Assembly (NCBI GenBank): GCA_905235505.1
Contig: CAJOMJ010000010.1
Coordinates: 21,502-69,745, forward strand
DNA from: Paludibacteraceae bacterium
GTDB lineage: Bacteria; Bacteroidota; Bacteroidia; Bacteroidales; Paludibacteraceae
Direction: 5' to 3'
Length of the DNA: 48,244 nt
Shown: in pieces, positions 11,801 through 17,531 of the stretch
Layout: each line of letters opens with the position of its first letter
Numbering within the stretch: position 1 is the first letter of the stretch
Position numbers and translations under genes: made by a program
Notes under the pieces: model-generated
The model's database searches: none
What the model saw: only the letters and a program-made list of their open reading frames with translations
Told to the model about the DNA's origin: nothing

Positions 11801-14125
11801 TATACAAGTGCCCAACTGACAGAGGCCACTCTTGTTATTCGTGATACTATTGATACCGACACTTTGCAGCTTACTGATCTTGAGCCTTTCCAAAACTACT
11901 ATGTTAGCATTGTAGGCGACTGTGGTGACATGCAGTCAAATCCGTCGCAGACGTATGTGTTCCACACTTTGCGCGTGCCGAAGGTTACTGAGAACTTCAT
12001 GGCAAGTAGTTCGGTACCTACTGAATGGGAACAAGGCGTAGGTTATGCAAGTGATGTGTTTGATGGAAAGATAGATATTACTCCCACTCAGACTTACGCA
12101 TGGTATCACGGCACTGCTCTTGATGGTATTGGCTATCCTCACCAATACATGTACATGTATGTTACTTCCACTGAGCCTACGGAAATCACTCTTGACTCTG
12201 CATATCAAGGCTCATCATACGAGAAGAATGCGTGGATGATTACGCCTTCAATCGTTCTTGATGACGAACATGAAGCATGGCTGACATTCGCAGCCTTTAT
12301 GTCGGGATATGGTTCAGTTAACGGTAGTCCGACCGGTTCGGTTTCTGTTTATCGTGATGCTGACACCAATGGTCGCGACGACCAGTTCATGGTTATTGTC
12401 AGTGATGACGATGGCGAGACATGGAAACGTGAGAATGCTGTCATCTGGAACAATGAGACAGGTGAGGATAACGGTATCCGCGTGAACTGCAAGGAGCGTA
12501 ATTATTGGTACGGCAAGGGTGACTATAGTCTGAATGATCTCGCAGTAACACGCACTCAGGCTCAAGCTAATCCGATACGTGTTGATTTGTCGAAGTACAA
12601 AGGCAAGACCATAAAGATTGCCTTCTATACTGAGAATACGTTGCACAATGCACGAAACTATATCCGTGTTTCGAACATGAACCTGAACTATTATGTAATA
12701 GAGCAGGGTTCATTGACCAATTGCCAGTACAACGAGTTTGACGATGCTGACCTGCTCGGTTTCAATATCAACGAGGATATGGTGGCAGCCGGCGCTCAGC
12801 ACTACGAGCGTATAGTTTATGCCCCGGCATTGGACGCTGACTTGAGTGATTACACAGGTTCGTTCCTTGACTCTCTGTATGTGCTTGACGCTGAGATACT
12901 ATCTGCTCCGACCTACGTGATAGAAGCAACTATCTGCGAAGGCGAAGAGTATTCCGAATACAACTTTACTCCGCGTACACAAACGGGTGTTTACAAGCAG
13001 AAAGGCATCTGCACAGAGACAGGTTGTGATAGTATCACGGTACTGAATCTGACGGTAATACCGCGTCAGTACGCTATAGTGGAAGACACTATATGTGAGG
13101 GTCAGGTTTACATCTTCAACGGCAAAGAATACAGTGCACGCACTATAACGAACGACACACTGACATCGGTTGTTACCGGATGCGATAGTATTGTAACATT
13201 GTTCCTTGAGGTTATTCCTGCAATTACTGAGGAGCGTGTGGTTCAGATATGCTCAGGCAGCACTTATTACTTAAGCGAGAAGTATGCTACACTTGACCAG
13301 AGTGGTCACTACATTGACACAGTTCTTAATGATGATGGTTGCAAGTTGGTTATAGATCTGCAACTGACTGTGCTTGACACTTTGCGCTCAAGTGATGCGG
13401 TTGTTACCTGTGCAGGTGAGCCTGTGGTATATGCCGGTCAGACATTCACTGAGTCGGGTGTATATCCTATCAATCTCCAGTCTGCTTTGGGTTGCGACTC
13501 GATAGTAACACTTACCGTTACCGTATTGGAACCTGCTGTAGATACACTTGACATTAAGATTTGCCAAGGCGATAGTTACAGTTTCAACGGAATGGATATA
13601 ACTGTCAGCGGTCAGTATAAGCAAACACTTACTTCTGCCGCCGGTTGTGACTCGCTGGTTGTACTGAACCTTGAGGTTCTTGAAGTGGTTGCAAGCTATG
13701 TTGACACTGTGATAACTGTTGACGAACTGCCTTACTTCTATGGTGATGTTACATATCCGTTAGGCACAGAACCGGGTATCTATTATGATACCATATCTGA
13801 CGGCGGATTGTGCAGCGGTATTTTGTATCACAAACTTACCATCAATGCCGCTGAAGGCTTTGACAACCTGAAAGCAAATGATTTGAGGTTGACACCGAGT
13901 GTCATCAACCGTGATGAGACTGTGAAGGTGGCAAGCCGGTTCACACCAAGCGAACTTAAAGGCATGCGTATTGATGTGTATGACATGACTGGTCGCGAGG
14001 TAACAAGCACAACGAGTGTAAGTGAGCCGATAGAACTTAATTGCTTCCATGTAAGTGGTTTGTACAACGTCCGGATTACAACGGGAACCAATTCAGTCTA
14101 TGTCGGAAGAGTAGTGGTTAAATAA
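2846..14125 (+). CDS. Giant modular T9SS-secreted adhesin-like protein (3759 aa)
   Basis: This is a very large secreted protein with a signal peptide ending near residue 24 (ATLSAQ). About eleven tandem modules follow. Each opens with an aromatic-[DE]-F/FE motif (near residues 32, 315, 605, 885, 1183, 1485, 1792, 2081, 2394, 2714 and 3047), continues as a jelly-roll domain of the choice-of-anchor J/MAM-like kind with a -YIDD- strand, and usually ends in a fibronectin III-like segment. From about 3361 to 3667 come six short two-cysteine repeats. Residues ~3676-3759 resemble a T9SS type A sorting tail (VYDMTGREV, GLYNVRI, VGRVVVK). I use ATG 2846 rather than the GTG two codons earlier because the signal peptide begins MKKVYLL. 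Binding or adhesion is inferred from architecture; the ligand is unknown. A strong terminator follows, so the gene is probably monocistronic. Confidence 0.85.
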   Translation: MKKVYLLVSAIVMIAMLPATLSAQDIILSEGFENGIPSDWIQESVSGQTLWAVETAENGAAGLEYPNGAYGTGKSRAYLRNTTGQTLGFKTRLITPVMNIEYAKNADDDGNHSVYQPILRFSHAQAKWTADFDTLRVYYRTSQEERARWILLREYTRPYANWVREEIELPQANTTYQIAFEGSDNMGRGIVLDSVVVRSKPECTTPHDLELFNMVDGGIDLQWIANYDSYAFQFVVMKGEALNYDIDTVDLDNSSMIVYNEILEYEIGEQWVHRISGLEGGTTYTVYIRSLCEGGEFSDWESVTFNMKNVKAIPYYESFNLPLNPGTISKLSGWTMTGNTGNFNPHICTNLTGNDARHVTRSGTSLVFTGKNNSYDTSKDGEILAGEYVYAATPELTGADLQDCQVRFWMTLGAYGCFNDYARSIIVGVMTDPQDLETFEPVDTVSAWRYATWEEHIVSLENISSAGKFVAFLSNFDKPNKLYIEDMTVEIRPALQKVQGVNAIVDYDAAHNRNYKAFWNGQDGVQQYKVLLADVQSETPDSIAVSDIIKTYQCSATEQIISASDIEAGDVYYLYVQAVQGTSKGEWSNGYKFEVPCQRAIPMIFDFEPESGESQKQNPNNLSSYYYADCLGTYSTDPEYPYTYKASSTYMHTPGGKGILCLSKQPGRDAWVTLPPVERVDTMELEFYMRAYSTSYRARAVVGIMTDPADIETFEPMAVFENTTTTYIHCITPFASYKGSGHYIAVRWQEASGVTVNNYMYIDDMELHYIGDCVMPGQLDATEVESDRITVEWEAPRMDTWDVVVSSALLTDDQVDDDQYMNNVLARKNDLKESKYSISGLKWGHTYYFYVRSVCDRTAELGGTSYWAGPYNVTTAVPDPMPLPYLEDFEDWAAGSPGYLLPAGWTKNSYGNYPYVYNSSTYNHTSGGLQSLYLYNYSSKTSAISSLGGIAVLPKLDMQDLTDLKITFWGRASTAATTAAQASTLYVDSLYIGVMTNPNDTSTFTLLKEVSVPTTTYSEYSTVLDNWNPAYGNYVAITTRHCWSPRATNPTTGAAGTLYNTLYIDDIEFTSFTDTRVISFDVTDIQGDKLQFEWVGRASESGWVVIAASQEINPDTLNKVNPSVIIKNDTLSASATSYILQDLTPQTWYYVYIKPVNAKGIGFWAGTRALTLCLPLTPTKSYMMDFEYLPDSTASAKTLYVPECWTAYNSVSSASNSYIPGIYRYSITTNITATSNCRPGGRKSMCVYTYIPATPTATSGGPAVFASPEINVNDMASLYVSFWLKAYSSTYTSGFGVMKDPDDISTYTELAVIYPGNTNWAQYEFVLGDLGYTPEMGKYVAWVADLHLDKSTARYAGCYIDDIQMYEQTCKNPQVNISQISDTSAIVMTGLPSSSVIQYVLFKDTVVDVLKLNDPTTGAEYLQSFVDLGKVAQTGTFANGAGQILYNLDESTEYVAALQMLCDEGATSAYVINSFVTQCAAKQLSYFENIDFERVVDSVNIYNDTTYASTSATWAGGARPIDCWTLGNKALDPNNKTAGLVPYVIRRTAAQTNTTIVPNGWNALRFYSTTTNNGAYAIMPTLDTDDIRGYQVSFKGRANGGTGATKTALSATYAGGIIVGIVSDASDLSTFIAIDTIYVQDTAVHQMAVRFDKYKGDADGNMGKQVAFMSEFAKTNVFIIDDISVSEVDAGCQIPLHLRANPNVYDAELSWEAQADSFYVYISEEPVAKGNWDSYSKWLTVGKTNKESVQIEGLKGSKAYYAYIKALCSDTSIWALDPLYFKTECPVYLDLPYYENFDSYSSGTTIHPDCWDAFYNGLNLVDNPTSTIYPYVYSSANNNSKNGLYFYYYGTYNTPEKRPTTATPKIAGKIGQTMISFDYRNTSTTAVSTTSDYTAYLILGVATETSSLDSLLSTFVPFDTLAVPPYTGANAVWKEYSRELSDVEGENMHIVLAVYNPWGTGSTYHGGQGGSVYVENLKVEKIPSCFTPKVASVTEIGVTSCKVTITAAKPNDSAWDIRAISEDETDTIMVSVTDNETLLSGLTPGTTYNIYARTNCGDGDVSSWSDPLMIYTKALITGEAFYGFENSPIERSVRSPLSTSDSYQLHPDLKSYNMSSAGVACTSYSYYPYNYQQTGATQYVRTGTGVLRFYNYSTTATGASLILPQIVNAGQKQLRMDIRMGYSTAGDSILETNTYYRNSTLEIGMVDAGAENYDSYEVLAEFKTSPLFLHDKLLDKNNKLFDQIVFPIPDVVTADKQIVLRLRAFGTSTGYMFIDNLHIENQTQNVVTPHFSSSAITATSLTLNWNKNGAEKWNVYVVKADAAINFPLDSVDKKDIVDSKLGVTDTTVTFTALTPGARYYAYLQLADYNGLCATSPRRYELMPLDIAISTKDTIDFENNLIPLFGVTATAADSAYQTIAGWYMGNETSATRANQADIHSMGTYWTSNSRSSTYQYVRYSHNNNAIETRDAGKSALRFYTTATTVGAYAVMPKIDCDMLDTLQINFWGRPFYGTSVAAAPKVGVSTSGASTRPLILGTMTDPNDPTTFEKIISFVYPDESLTTSTNLFDDNEQWYREFNASLKGTEGKYIAFKFDTVGYWFIDDITFSAATCFTPTALQHAEVTNHDATLQWKTFVDAPCRVQVATSATYASNAMIIDTLVAEGITKITVNGLDASTEYVWRVRSECGGELSNSKWTLSDNFITDCPGIEAGQVYSFESSEGLIQALSTSTTYMVPPCWKFGTTYTTLWSSYTPYTVASSGTTWYSHATDPLGGNEQNLRGMRFNNYRSSTSSTSYRSWTIMPPVEGNINDMELSFYILPTTYNPQTERLLSTGLATTSSYYYAHTIYIGTVTNPSDISTINIIDTVKYTRELNPSTATIANKDNDFMWQQVNVSLENANGQYIVFLSDVDMLMADTTEVELQEFLKQQTESGLSSYVYNYLLMDDVKIGRKSECAVPTDVSTSEIKKDAALLTWSSDAAADIVSVYTSAQLTEATLVIRDTIDTDTLQLTDLEPFQNYYVSIVGDCGDMQSNPSQTYVFHTLRVPKVTENFMASSSVPTEWEQGVGYASDVFDGKIDITPTQTYAWYHGTALDGIGYPHQYMYMYVTSTEPTEITLDSAYQGSSYEKNAWMITPSIVLDDEHEAWLTFAAFMSGYGSVNGSPTGSVSVYRDADTNGRDDQFMVIVSDDDGETWKRENAVIWNNETGEDNGIRVNCKERNYWYGKGDYSLNDLAVTRTQAQANPIRVDLSKYKGKTIKIAFYTENTLHNARNYIRVSNMNLNYYVIEQGSLTNCQYNEFDDADLLGFNINEDMVAAGAQHYERIVYAPALDADLSDYTGSFLDSLYVLDAEILSAPTYVIEATICEGEEYSEYNFTPRTQTGVYKQKGICTETGCDSITVLNLTVIPRQYAIVEDTICEGQVYIFNGKEYSARTITNDTLTSVVTGCDSIVTLFLEVIPAITEERVVQICSGSTYYLSEKYATLDQSGHYIDTVLNDDGCKLVIDLQLTVLDTLRSSDAVVTCAGEPVVYAGQTFTESGVYPINLQSALGCDSIVTLTVTVLEPAVDTLDIKICQGDSYSFNGMDITVSGQYKQTLTSAAGCDSLVVLNLEVLEVVASYVDTVITVDELPYFYGDVTYPLGTEPGIYYDTISDGGLCSGILYHKLTINAAEGFDNLKANDLRLTPSVINRDETVKVASRFTPSELKGMRIDVYDMTGREVTSTTSVSEPIELNCFHVSGLYNVRITTGTNSVYVGRVVVK
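12926..13845 (+). repeat. Six tandem ~45-50 residue two-cysteine (xIC...GCDS) repeats in the giant adhesin
   Basis: Each unit starts with a Cys in a T-I-C-E-G-like motif and passes through a short aromatic-rich stretch (Y-F-N-G) and a G-x-Y strand. It ends with GCDSI-VTL-LTV. Unit starts lie near 12926, 13080, 13238, 13395, 13550 and 13700. Unit three keeps GC but not DSI, and unit six is degenerate. Two cysteines per unit suggest one disulfide each. Two related units occur in each of the adhesins at 17528 and 20926, so the repeat is a shared building block placed before the C-terminal region. Confidence 0.85.
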
Positions 14126-14144
14126 TCATTACCCTCATATATGA

Positions 14145-14190
14145 AAAGAGGCTGCCTGATGAGATATCAGGCAGCCTCTTTGTTTCCATT
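14145..14190 (+). terminator. Rho-independent terminator after the giant adhesin gene
   Basis: A perfect 16-bp stem (14145-14160 with 14166-14181) closes a five-base loop and runs directly into CTTTGTTTCC. It lies 19 bp after the adhesin stop codon. It separates this gene from the downstream cluster, which has its own promoter. Confidence 0.9.
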
Positions 14191-14242
14191 TGTCGCATTA
14201 ATAGGGAGAAAAAAAGAAAAATGACATAAAAACGCCCTGATT

Positions 14243-14274
14243 GTTGTGCAGTTTGAGAAAAATGCGTAACTTTG
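14243..14274 (+). promoter_or_regulatory. Promoter of the barrel/adhesin/protease cluster
   Basis: TAACTTTG (14267-14274) is preceded at 20 bp by TGTTG, whose TTG lies at 14244-14246. The box continues as CAAGCAAATTTG, nearly the same as the sequence after the box at 26366. It lies about 33 bp before the GTG start at 14308 and is the only convincing promoter found upstream of the five-gene run. Confidence 0.65.
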
Positions 14275-14307
14275 CAAGCAAATTTGTAATATGGGGTAGG
14301 TAAGGAC

Positions 14308-15255
14308 GTGAAGATTAAGATTTATATATTGGTAATTGTCTGTTCGGTTTTGATTGGAGATGCATACGCACAAGTGCGCAACTATGCTACACTTGGTGTG
14401 GATGCAGGTTACGCCGCGTTGCTCGACAACGAGAAGGCGGCATATCCGATGGGTGGGGCGGCGTCATCTCTGTCTTTTGGTTATGAGATGCAGTATAAAA
14501 GACGGTTGCTATTTAATGTGGGAGTTTCAGCACGTTATGCCTATACAATGAGCGGCGTGGGTGAGCAGACATTGCCATTGCGTATGCGCGACACCGAGGG
14601 TGAAGAGTTTAACTATAATTGTTTCTTCTTTGACGGTAGAAACAGATTGAACTCTCTTTATGTTAATATTCCTGTTATGATTGGTTGTCAGACAAGTAAA
14701 ATGTACTTTCTTGTCGGTGGCAGGTTGTTGCTTGATGTGTGGTCGGCAGCCAAAGTTTCCACTCACCTTACAACGACAGCAAGTTATGACCGCTATATTG
14801 GTGTATTGGAGGGAATGGAGGAACATCAAATTTATACCGACAGGTATATTGAGGTACAACCTGCGTCTCCTCGCTTTGCTCCCCAATTGAATGTATGTGC
14901 CGAGATAGGTTGGCGTCTGGAACATAGTATAGAGAATGTTACCGGTTTCGATGTGGAGCAAAAGAAGATTCTGTATAGGTTGGGAATATTTGCCGAGTAT
15001 GGGGTCTTGGATCAGAACCGACATAACGCTCAGGAACCACGTTTGTCGTTTTATGATGACGGTAAGGGTCTTGAGTATAACTTGAATCATGTATATAATT
15101 CGGTGGATACCAAGAATCTGCATTTGAGTAATCTGCTTGTCGGGTTGAGGTTTACGGTATTGTTCCAAATACCGGAGCGTAAGGATTGTGTACTTTGTCG
15201 GGATGAATATTCCTCTGCAAGGCATAGCAGTGGCGGAGGTAGAATAGATAAATAA
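14308..15255 (+). CDS. Small outer-membrane beta-barrel protein, barrel-only paralogue
   Basis: A 315-residue secreted protein with a signal peptide ending near residue 21 (GDAYAQ). It is rich in alternating hydrophobic/aromatic strands, as expected of a PorT-like outer-membrane barrel. Three segments match the barrels encoded at 15297 and 26411: LLFNVGVSARYAY, MYFLVGGRLLL and the last strand LLVGLRFTVLFQ. Unlike those two it stops soon after the last strand and lacks the carboxypeptidase-regulatory and OmpA domains. The start is GTG 14308: it directly precedes the signal peptide and no suitable ATG exists. It is the first gene of the run ending at 26146, with 41 bp to the next gene. A role as partner or assembly factor for the neighbouring secreted proteins is inference. 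Confidence 0.75.
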   Translation: MKIKIYILVIVCSVLIGDAYAQVRNYATLGVDAGYAALLDNEKAAYPMGGAASSLSFGYEMQYKRRLLFNVGVSARYAYTMSGVGEQTLPLRMRDTEGEEFNYNCFFFDGRNRLNSLYVNIPVMIGCQTSKMYFLVGGRLLLDVWSAAKVSTHLTTTASYDRYIGVLEGMEEHQIYTDRYIEVQPASPRFAPQLNVCAEIGWRLEHSIENVTGFDVEQKKILYRLGIFAEYGVLDQNRHNAQEPRLSFYDDGKGLEYNLNHVYNSVDTKNLHLSNLLVGLRFTVLFQIPERKDCVLCRDEYSSARHSSGGGRIDK

Positions 15256-15296
15256 ATACAATATAGAATAAGAACGGCATCACTTAATTGAAGAAT

Positions 15297-17531
15297 ATGA
15301 AGAATAAGACAAAAATACTTACTATTTGCTTACTGATATTTTCAGTATTGTTTAGTCCGATAGCAATCGCTAATGTATCGGCATCACCTGCACAGACTCA
15401 GGCTGAGAAGCAGAAAGCTCAACGACAGAAGGAAGCTGAAAAGAAGCGTAAGGCTGCAGAGAAACAAAAAGCCCAGCGACAGAAGGAACAGGCAAAACGC
15501 CAACAAGAGAAGGCTAAAGCTGATGCCCAACGTAAGAAAGAGCAGGCTCGCGCTGAATCTGCTTCCCAAACAAATAAGCAACAAGCGAAAACTGCCGCGG
15601 CAACTGACAGCAGAAATGCTTCAATTATAGATGCAACAGATGCATACGAGCGTCGCGTGGCTGAGATAGAGGCTCAAAACAAGAAGATAATAGAAAGATC
15701 AAGACGTGATCTTACACATGCAATAGGAGTATGGGGAATGATGGGTTATTCTGCTATGTTCCAGAATATTAAAGAAAACGCTGAAGCTGCCCCCGGTAAC
15801 ATAGGCTTTACAGCGAAGACATTGGGAGGCTTCGGTGGCGGAGTGGGATTAGGTTATCAGTTGAAGTATAACAATTTCTTGTTCAACACCGGATTTGAGT
15901 TCGAAATGTATAACTCTAACACGAAGATATACTCACCATCAGAGTCGGACGATATGTTGGTTAGATATTACCCGGTAGCTGAGTATCCGACGATGAGTTA
16001 TAAGTATGAATTTGAGATGCGTGACAAATGGCAGGGCGGTTTTGTGCAGTTGCCTGTGTTATTTGGCGGTGAGTGGGACAGATGGTATTTCCTTGTCGGT
16101 CCGAAGGTAGGAATAGGTGTGATGGGTAAATCACAAGTGTCATCTGTTCTTTCGACCTCTGTGCATGACATAGAGTTACCTGACATAATGATAGATATGC
16201 CGGGTCATAATGTAGTGACAGCTTTGGATATGGGCGAGAAACAACAGTCGTTGAGTTACAGTTTCAATCTCGGTCTTGCTGCCGAGGCAGGACTTTATCT
16301 TGACGAATGGCTTCAACCAAAACCGAAGAAAACCAAGGGGGCCCATAAACAGAATGATAATTTTTTCTCTCACATAAGATACAGATTGAGCATATATGCT
16401 GACTATGGTCTGCTGAGTGTTCAAAGTAAAAATAATCTTGCAAGCGGAGCCATTGATATTCCGGCTGTGTTGCCCGGTAATCCTGATCCTTTGGTATTTC
16501 CGGTTACCTCTGCATTATCAACTACTTACGCAGCTGATAAGCGTGTAAATCCGTTTCTTGTAGGTGTTAAATTGGCTATATTCTACCAATTCCCGAAGAA
16601 GCAGGAAAAACTGATACCAATCCCTGCTCAACCGATGCCTTTGTTCAGGGCAAAAGTTGTGGATGAGGAAACGGGCGAGCCTGTTCAAGGTGCTATGTTG
16701 TCTTTATATAATGTGCAGAAGGACAAGTATAGCAACAAGGCGACAAGCAAAGAGGGTGTAGTACTGCAACGTATGCCCAAGGCTGAATATGCAATTAGTG
16801 TGAAGCGTGCCGGTTATGAGCCGAGTGACACGATTAGTTATCTATTGTCGAAAGATATGTCAGACACTCTTTATATCAGCATAAAGGCGGAGGAGATACC
16901 AACAATATACTATCTTACTGCTTTTGTAAAGGATGCTGAGACTATGAGTCCATTGGCAGCACGAGTATCTATTACTGACGATATCGGCTCTGCTCAACTT
17001 TATGATGGAGAAGCCACTGAAGATGGTCTGCTTGTAACTGATTTGACTGCCGGAACATATAATGCACATTTGACTTATCCCGGATATATGCCGTCTGATG
17101 AGGTGCTTGCTTTCGAACAGGATACACTGACGATATTGATGCAGCGCATACGTGAAGGAAAGAAAGTGGTGCTTCACAATTTGTTCTTCGCCACCAACAA
17201 GACTCAGATTCTACCTGAGTCGGAGGCTGCATTGGAAGAGTTGGCAGGGTTCCTGACGGATAATCCGACAGTAGAGATACGCATTACAGGTCACACTGAT
17301 GCAGTAGGTTCTGATGCGGCCAATCAACGTCTGTCTGAAGGACGTGCGAAAGCAGTGCGTGAAGATTTGATAATGCGTGGTGTGAATGCTGAGCGCATAA
17401 CATCAGAGGGTAAGGGCGAGAGTGAGCCTATAGCGGATAATGAAACAGAGGAAGGACGTGCTTTGAACCGTCGTGTTGAATTTACTATTACAGCAACAGG
17501 TGGTGAGGATATAAAGCAAGTTACAGAATGA
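15297..17531 (+). CDS. Barrel-CRD-OmpA fusion protein with TolA-like Lys/Gln/Ala segment
   Basis: A 744-residue protein with this order: signal peptide; Lys/Gln/Ala/Arg-rich, probably helical segment (~36-102); outer-membrane barrel (~140-435, ending FLVGVKLAIFYQF); two carboxypeptidase-regulatory-like beta-sandwiches (~450-535, 538-615); OmpA peptidoglycan-binding domain (~626-731). The last contains ITGHTDAVGS and the terminal NRRVEFTI, and so should hold the protein to the cell wall. I start at ATG 15297 rather than the TTG at 15288. The stop overlaps the next start by four bases (ATGA), which implies translational coupling with the adhesin at 17528. The charged segment is absent from the paralogue at 26411. 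A surface anchor or receptor role for the adhesins is inferred from domain order and coupling. Confidence 0.82.
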   Translation: MKNKTKILTICLLIFSVLFSPIAIANVSASPAQTQAEKQKAQRQKEAEKKRKAAEKQKAQRQKEQAKRQQEKAKADAQRKKEQARAESASQTNKQQAKTAAATDSRNASIIDATDAYERRVAEIEAQNKKIIERSRRDLTHAIGVWGMMGYSAMFQNIKENAEAAPGNIGFTAKTLGGFGGGVGLGYQLKYNNFLFNTGFEFEMYNSNTKIYSPSESDDMLVRYYPVAEYPTMSYKYEFEMRDKWQGGFVQLPVLFGGEWDRWYFLVGPKVGIGVMGKSQVSSVLSTSVHDIELPDIMIDMPGHNVVTALDMGEKQQSLSYSFNLGLAAEAGLYLDEWLQPKPKKTKGAHKQNDNFFSHIRYRLSIYADYGLLSVQSKNNLASGAIDIPAVLPGNPDPLVFPVTSALSTTYAADKRVNPFLVGVKLAIFYQFPKKQEKLIPIPAQPMPLFRAKVVDEETGEPVQGAMLSLYNVQKDKYSNKATSKEGVVLQRMPKAEYAISVKRAGYEPSDTISYLLSKDMSDTLYISIKAEEIPTIYYLTAFVKDAETMSPLAARVSITDDIGSAQLYDGEATEDGLLVTDLTAGTYNAHLTYPGYMPSDEVLAFEQDTLTILMQRIREGKKVVLHNLFFATNKTQILPESEAALEELAGFLTDNPTVEIRITGHTDAVGSDAANQRLSEGRAKAVREDLIMRGVNAERITSEGKGESEPIADNETEEGRALNRRVEFTITATGGEDIKQVTE

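Noticed and set aside
12926..13845. Repeats considered as a CRISPR-like or DNA-level tandem array
   Set aside because: The periodicity is at the protein level; nucleotide copies differ widely and lie in an open frame.
14527..15261. 244-codon minus-strand frame opposite the small barrel gene
   Set aside because: The plus-strand frame has a signal peptide and matches its paralogues; the antisense frame has no such support.
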